This document shows, piece after piece, positions 6,068-7,466 of a stretch of DNA of 7,466 nt (position 1 is the stretch's first letter; each line of letters starts with the position of its first letter). Position numbers and translations under genes: made by a program. The notes below the pieces were generated by a model. That model did not search any database. It saw only the letters and a list, made by a program, of their open reading frames with translations, and was not told the DNA's origin. This DNA comes from Methanosaeta sp. NSP1. GTDB taxonomy: Archaea > Halobacteriota > Methanosarcinia > Methanotrichales > Methanotrichaceae. The stretch is from positions 1-7,466 of the forward strand of contig NOLC01000076.1 in NCBI GenBank assembly GCA_002256595.1, in the 5' to 3' direction.

Positions 6068-6367
6068 TTAAATTGGAATTTCCACCCATGCATAGCCATC
6101 AAATTGCACATTAAATTCTCGCGATACTCCTTCTGCCCTTGCAATATGGAAACCAGGACTGACATTGATATTACTTCTTTGGCCGTTGCTGTCTGTCGTT
6201 CCCACATTATTGTCATCAATATATACTGTGACTCCTGGAACAGGAGATCCTCCTCGGGTCACCTTAATGTCTACTGTGGACCCCAATGCTGCATTCGTGC
6301 ATAGAAGCAATCCAATCAATAAAAGAACCAAGGACTTTTTGCTTACTCGCAACTGTTTCAATTCCAT
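6068..6367 (-). CDS. Small secreted protein with a carboxypeptidase-regulatory-like (PEGA-type) beta-sandwich
   Basis: A 99-residue exported protein of no assigned role. It begins MELKQLRVSKKSLVLLLIGL and continues through a hydrophobic core to a likely cleavage after ALG (about residue 30). The rest is a single compact domain: VDIKVTRGGSPVPGVTVYID, then DNNVGTTDSNGQ and SPGFHIARAEG. This surface-adhesion-like fold is common in archaeal exported proteins, usually as one repeat of a larger protein; here it stands alone. I chose the ATG at 6367 because GGAGG lies eight bases upstream. A GTG at 6382 would overlap that binding site. There is no partner gene on either side, and the gene sits in an AT-rich segment between tRNA-Arg and an IS element, bracketed by an inverted repeat. 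Confidence 0.75.
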   Translation of the reverse strand: MELKQLRVSKKSLVLLLIGLLLCTNAALGSTVDIKVTRGGSPVPGVTVYIDDNNVGTTDSNGQRSNINVSPGFHIARAEGVSREFNVQFDGYAWVEIPI

Positions 6368-6394
6368 TTCAGTATCCTCCACTGGATATTAGAT

Positions 6395-6419
6395 CTGTCT
6401 GATATGAAATAATTTGCGG
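6395..6419 (-). repeat. Inverted repeat, right arm
   Basis: CTGTCT, a five-base spacer, then GAAATAATTTGCGG: the reverse-complement partner of 5994-6017. Weaker similarity continues outward (GATG..AT..TTTA on both sides). It overlaps the position expected for the small secreted gene's TATA box, so it may be a regulatory site rather than a mobile-element end. Confidence 0.5.
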
Positions 6420-6608
6420 TTAAACATTCATCATAAGCAATGTGAAAGCTGTTATTCTAGTCGGGTCAGCAAGCGAATTGAGCTTGCAGCCATCCGATGC
6501 GGTCTCATCATTGGCTTTGGCTATATCGTACTTCCAAGCTATTCAGAGCGTTATATAATAATGTGTATGTGAGGATTCCTATAAACCCGCACAATAAACT
6601 ATTATCGT

Positions 6609-6620
6609 AAAGTTTATATA
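6609..6620 (+). promoter_or_regulatory. TATA box of the transposase gene
   Basis: TTTATATA at 6613-6620, preceded by GTAAAG as a BRE-like purine stretch, is the most canonical TATA box in the window. It ends 21 bases before the ATG at 6642, so the transposase mRNA should be leaderless or nearly so. No Shine-Dalgarno sequence is present. Confidence 0.55.
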
Positions 6621-6641
6621 CTAATAATACTATTGGATATT

Positions 6642-7466
6642 ATGGATTCATTTACTGTATGGATGCTTAAAGGTCTCCATGCCAAACAAGAGAAGTCGCG
6701 GCTTTCAAAGATATCGAATATAATCGATTGGACCTCAATCAGGCCAATTCTCGATGAGATGTATGACAATAAAAGCGAGAAAGGTGGAAGGCCAAACTGC
6801 GATGTAATTATGATGTTTAAGATCTTGATTCTTCAAAAATGGTATGGCTTAAGCGATTTAGAGGTTGAAAGGCAAATGGCCGACCGTATATCATTTATGG
6901 CTTTTCTTGGTTTTCCTGATCCCTTCCCAGATTCCCGAACCATATGGTTATTCAAACAACGCCTGGCAGAGACCGGGAAAGATAAGATGGTCTGGGCTGA
7001 ACTCCAAAGACAGTTGGACGCTATGGGGTTGAAGGTCAAACGAGGTACAATTCAAGACGCAACATTTATCGACGCAGATCCTGGTTCTTCAAAGAAGCCC
7101 CGTGGTGACGATGCCAAGACCCGTCGCAGTCGTGATGGAACTTGGGCTAAAAAAGGAGATGAGACTCATTTTGGCTACAAGCTGCATCAAAAAACCGATA
7201 TGGATTACAGCCTAATACGCGAGATAGATACATCCACGGCATCACTTCATGATAGCCAAGTTGATTTATCCTTTAAAGACGAAATCGTTCTTAGAGATAG
7301 AGGATATTTTGGTGCAACAGCGATAGGTATCGATTTCACAATGAAACGAAGAACCACCGAAAAGCCTCTTGGAGAACTCGATAAAGAACGAAATCATTTG
7401 ATCAGCATCCTGAGATCGCCGGGTGAAAGACCTCACGCGGTTATAAAAAGAGTATTTGGGGCGGGA
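6642..7466 (+). CDS. IS5-family DDE transposase, 3' end cut by window edge
   Basis: A frame of 275 codons, open to the right edge, catalysing cut-and-paste movement of its IS element. The N-terminal DNA-binding region (GGRPNCDVIMMFKILILQKW at 48-67, then the segment ending PFPDSRTIWLFKQRL) is the IS5-type DUF772 module. The catalytic triad is visible as D139 in GTIQDATFIDA, D219 in VLRDRGYFG and E262 in RSPGERPHAVIKRVFG. The last fits the R-(3)-E-(6)-K signature (R258, E262, K269), with Ser instead of Tyr three residues before the Arg. No frameshift or stop interrupts it, so the copy may be active. Only about 40-60 C-terminal residues should be missing. It is probably translated from a leaderless mRNA. 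Confidence 0.93.
   Translation, partial: MDSFTVWMLKGLHAKQEKSRLSKISNIIDWTSIRPILDEMYDNKSEKGGRPNCDVIMMFKILILQKWYGLSDLEVERQMADRISFMAFLGFPDPFPDSRTIWLFKQRLAETGKDKMVWAELQRQLDAMGLKVKRGTIQDATFIDADPGSSKKPRGDDAKTRRSRDGTWAKKGDETHFGYKLHQKTDMDYSLIREIDTSTASLHDSQVDLSFKDEIVLRDRGYFGATAIGIDFTMKRRTTEKPLGELDKERNHLISILRSPGERPHAVIKRVFGAG

Larger units (their letters stand above)
6368..6641 (+). other. Intergenic region between the small secreted gene and the IS element
   Basis: No gene seen. It holds the probable minus-strand promoter and leader of the small secreted protein (about 6368-6420), the right inverted-repeat arm, a hairpin GCAAGC/GCTTGC (6469-6487) without a T-run, the likely left end of the IS element and the transposase promoter. 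Confidence 0.5.
6571..7466 (+). mobile_element. IS5-family insertion sequence, left part
   Basis: The transposase frame proves an IS element. Its right end is outside the window, so the terminal inverted repeats cannot be paired. The left boundary is a guess: GAGGATTCCTATAAACCCGC at 6571 has the look of an IS5-type terminus and leaves 71 bases to the transposase start, a normal distance. Confidence 0.4.

Noticed and set aside
6455..6470. TAGTCGGGTC as a second possible remnant of the tRNA-Arg 3' end (GGTCGGGAC)
   Set aside because: The shared core is only about six bases; too short to call an attachment site.
1..7466. CRISPR array or tandem repeat cluster
   Set aside because: No regularly spaced direct repeats were seen on either strand.

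Overview
The window comes from an archaeon, most likely a methanogen of the Methanosarcinales and perhaps close to Methanothrix/Methanosaeta. The archaeal assignment rests on the gene set: translation initiation factor aIF1A, a RIO1-type kinase and a two-KH Dim2/Pno1-like protein in one operon, an archaeal-style cis-prenyltransferase, tRNA genes without encoded CCA, and TATA-box promoters with leaderless starts. The genus is an inference from overall resemblance, including the IS5-type transposase, and was not tested.

Layout. Positions 1-4570 (or 4609) read leftward. The leading gene is aIF1A, followed by the RIO1 kinase, the Dim2-like KH protein and a site-2-type M50 membrane protease with two PDZ-like regions. 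Gaps are 10, 1 and 13 bases, so this is almost certainly one operon. After a 64-base gap, which may hold its own promoter, come two genes for secreted or surface proteins. The first is a 351-residue protein with a signal peptide, six N-glycosylation sequons and a C-terminal membrane anchor. The second is a signal-peptide protein cut by the left edge. A tRNA-Val(CAC) gene lies upstream of the operon on the same strand. Reading rightward from a divergent region are the cis-polyprenyl diphosphate synthase gene (uppS-type) and tRNA-Arg(GCG).

Right of tRNA-Arg the character changes sharply. The sequence becomes AT-rich and sparse in genes. It holds one small secreted beta-sandwich protein on the minus strand, flanked by an imperfect inverted repeat, and then an IS5-family transposase that runs off the right edge. 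This looks like an accessory segment starting at a tRNA 3' end.

How the genes work together. aIF1A, RIO1 and Dim2 all act on the small ribosomal subunit (start-codon selection and late 30S maturation), so the operon is a ribosome/initiation module with a membrane protease attached. The cis-prenyltransferase would make the long polyprenyl carrier for N-glycosylation, and the sequon-rich surface protein nearby is a plausible client, though that link is inference.

I did not find a clear new biological system. The most useful second looks are a probable CTG start for aIF1A behind a very strong Shine-Dalgarno sequence, the composition break at tRNA-Arg, and the inverted repeat around the small secreted gene.
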